From Candidatus Dormiibacterota bacterium (GTDB lineage Bacteria > Chloroflexota > Dormibacteria > Aeolococcales > Aeolococcaceae), in NCBI GenBank assembly GCA_003135255.1, contig PLAX01000089.1, positions 1 to 7,181 of the forward strand: a stretch of 7,181 nucleotides of DNA. The letters are read 5' to 3'. A model generated the notes under the pieces. It made no database searches. It was not told where the DNA came from and worked only from the letters and a program-made list of their open reading frames with translations. The position numbers and the translations under genes are program-made. Below, piece after piece: positions 5,557 to 7,181 of this stretch. Each line of letters opens with the position of its first letter. Within the stretch, counting starts at the first letter, position 1.

Positions 5557-7064
5557 GCGAGGCCGTGGAACCGGGCGTGGAGATGAGACAGGTGCCGGCG
5601 CCCGAGTGGGCGGGCGCGGAGCCACTCGTCTTCGAGCTGGGCGGCGACCTGGAGATGGGCCCGCGGGAGGTCGATGCCGGTGTCCCGGACCGGCCCCTGG
5701 GCGAGCTCCTGCCCGGAGTTGCGCTCCGCGCCGCCCCGGCAGCCCTCCCGGCGGTCCCCGAGCCGGTGCTCGCCCGCCACCTGGGCCGTCTCGCCCGCCG
5801 CAACCACAACCTGCACCAGGGGATCTACCCGCTGGGCAGCTGCACCATGAAGTACAACCCGGTGGTCGACGAGGAGCTGGCGAGGCTGGCCGGTTTCGCG
5901 GACATCCACCCCTACCAGGATGCCGGCGACGTCCAGGGCGCGCTGCAGCTGATGTGGGAGCTGGAGAGGCTCCTCTGTGAGATCACCGGGATGGCCCGGA
6001 TCTCCCTCCAGCCGGCCGCCGGAGCCCACGGCGAGTGGACCGGGTTGCGGATGATCCAGGCGTATCACGCCGCGCATGGCGACACGCACCGGACCCGGGT
6101 GCTCATCCCCAACTCCGCGCACGGGACAAATCCGGCCTCGGCGGCGCTGGCGGGCCTCGAGGTGGTGACCATCCAGAGCAACGCCGATGGCACCGTGGAT
6201 GTCGCCGACGTCGCCCGGCATCTGGACAGCTCGGTCGCGGCGATCATGATGACCAACCCCAACACCCTCGGCGTCTTCGAGAAGGACATCCTGGAGATCG
6301 CCCGCATCGCTCACGAGGCGGGCGCGCTGCTGTACTACGACGGCGCCAATCTCAACGCCCTGGTCGGGCTTGCCCGCCCCGGTGACATGGGCTTCGACGT
6401 CGTCCACCTCAACCTGCACAAGACCTTCTCGACGCCTCATGGCGGGGGCGGGCCGGGTAGCGGCCCGGTCGGGGTGGCGGAGGCACTCGCCGCCTTCCTG
6501 CCGACGCCCACGGTGGAGAGGGATGGCGACCGCTTCCTGCTGGACCACGACCGCCCTCAGTCCATCGGCAAGGTGCGGTCCTACTACGGCAACTTCGGGA
6601 TGCTGGTGCGCGCCTACGCCTACATCCGGACCTACGGCTCCTCCATCTCAGCGGTGGCCGAGAATGCCGTCCTCAACGCCCGCTATCTCCAGTCGCGGCT
6701 GCGCGGGATCTTCCCGATGGCCGTGACCTCCGACTCCATGCACGAATTCGTTGCCACCACCAGGGGGAGCCGGGTGGCGGGACTCCGCGCCCTGGACGTG
6801 GCCAAGCGGTTGCTCGACTACGGGGTGTACGCGCCCACCGCGTACTTCCCCACCACGGTCCCCGAAGCGCTCATGTTCGAGCCGACGGAAACGGAGTCGA
6901 AGCAGAGCCTCGACCTCCTCGCCGACGTCTGCGCCGCCGTCTTCGCCGAAGCCGAGAGAGACCTCGATCACGTCCGCTCCGCTCCCCATGAGACGCCGGT
7001 CAGCCGTGTCGACGAGGTGGAGGCAGCGCGGAGGCCGGTGCTGCGCTGGCGACCGGCGGAATGA
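5553..7064 (+). CDS. gcvPB: Glycine dehydrogenase (decarboxylating) subunit 2, P-protein beta
   Basis: The protein has 503 residues, the usual size or slightly above. The ATG at 5553 overlaps the gcvPA stop (ATGA), with GGTGAG a few bases upstream; the open frame extends further left only as a shadow of gcvPA. Conserved segments are RNHNLHQGIYPLGSCTMKYN (83-102), LQPAAGAHGEWTGL (about 152-165), the SAHGTNPASA stretch with H190, MMTNPNTLGVFE, YYDGANLNAL and LHKTFSTPHGGGGPG. In the last, K290 is the lysine forming the Schiff base with PLP. The C-terminus with ETPVSRVDEVEAARRPVLRW is the family's usual ending, so the gene is complete. It carries the catalytic site of glycine decarboxylation in the heterotetramer with GcvPA. 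The gene overlaps pyrE by four bases. Neither gcvT nor gcvH is nearby in this window, so they must lie elsewhere. Confidence 0.97.
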
Positions 7065-7181
7065 CCGCCCAGCGCGACGAGCTGCACCGGCTGCTCGCCG
7101 AGCGCGCCTTCCGCTGGGGGGACTTCGTCCTCGCGAGCGGGCGAAGGAGCGACTACTTTTTCGACGGCAAGCAGGTGACCC
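7061..7181 (+). CDS. pyrE: Orotate phosphoribosyltransferase, N-terminal fragment
   Basis: The ATG at 7061 overlaps the gcvPB stop (ATGA), and the visible 40 codons read to the window edge. Residues 18-40 contain FRWGDFVLASGRRSDYFFDG followed by KQVT. This matches the PyrE opening G-x-F-x-L-x-S-G-x-x-S-x-Y-x-x-D-x-K, in which the SG-x-x-S segment and the lysine contact PRPP and orotate. PyrE condenses orotate with PRPP to give orotidine 5'-monophosphate in de novo pyrimidine synthesis. The PRPP loop that would confirm the call lies beyond the edge. GGCGG just upstream is a possible ribosome site, and coupling to gcvPB is likely. Confidence 0.88.
   Translation, partial: MTAQRDELHRLLAERAFRWGDFVLASGRRSDYFFDGKQVT

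Overview
The window is very GC-rich bacterial chromosome, densely packed with ordinary housekeeping genes. It holds nine coding sequences, two of them cut by the window edges. No mobile element, CRISPR array, tRNA or rRNA was seen. Three features suggest a high-GC, actinobacteria-like or Chloroflexota/Dormibacterota-like organism: the base composition, the frequent GTG starts, and a glycine decarboxylase P-protein split into two subunits (GcvPA and GcvPB), whereas most Actinomycetota carry one fused GcvP. The lineage is an inference; nothing here fixes it.

Layout. Left edge, minus strand: the first 52 codons of an EF-G-like translational GTPase with a strong Shine-Dalgarno. Divergent from it across a 148-bp gap is a small secreted lipoprotein with a possible BsuPI-like Ig fold. 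Its 3' end overlaps, tail to tail, a class I SAM-dependent methyltransferase on the minus strand. A 66-bp divergent intergenic region (1654-1719) follows, with a perfect 10-bp inverted repeat abutting a -10-like hexamer. It leads into a plus-strand cluster: a divergent PlsY-type membrane protein, a DedA-family membrane protein and a ROK-family sugar kinase, with 0- and 3-bp gaps. A 71-residue protein of unknown function comes next, apparently from its own promoter inside the end of the kinase gene. The right third is gcvPA-gcvPB-pyrE, joined by two ATGA overlaps and so probably one operon.

How the genes work together. GcvPA and GcvPB form the PLP-dependent glycine dehydrogenase that feeds one-carbon units from glycine; gcvT and gcvH are not in the window. 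PyrE makes orotidine monophosphate in pyrimidine synthesis. The PlsY-like and DedA proteins both belong to families tied to membrane phospholipid synthesis or lipid transport, so their pairing suggests an envelope-lipid role. The PlsY-like protein, however, has lost several residues that define active acyltransferases.

The most interesting points are the degenerate PlsY active site, a recurring arrangement of a TAnnnT hexamer 6-8 nt before the start codon at three transcription-unit heads (predicted leaderless mRNAs), and the inverted repeat between the methyltransferase and the plsY-like gene. I found no convincing new multi-gene system; the window reads mostly as core metabolism.
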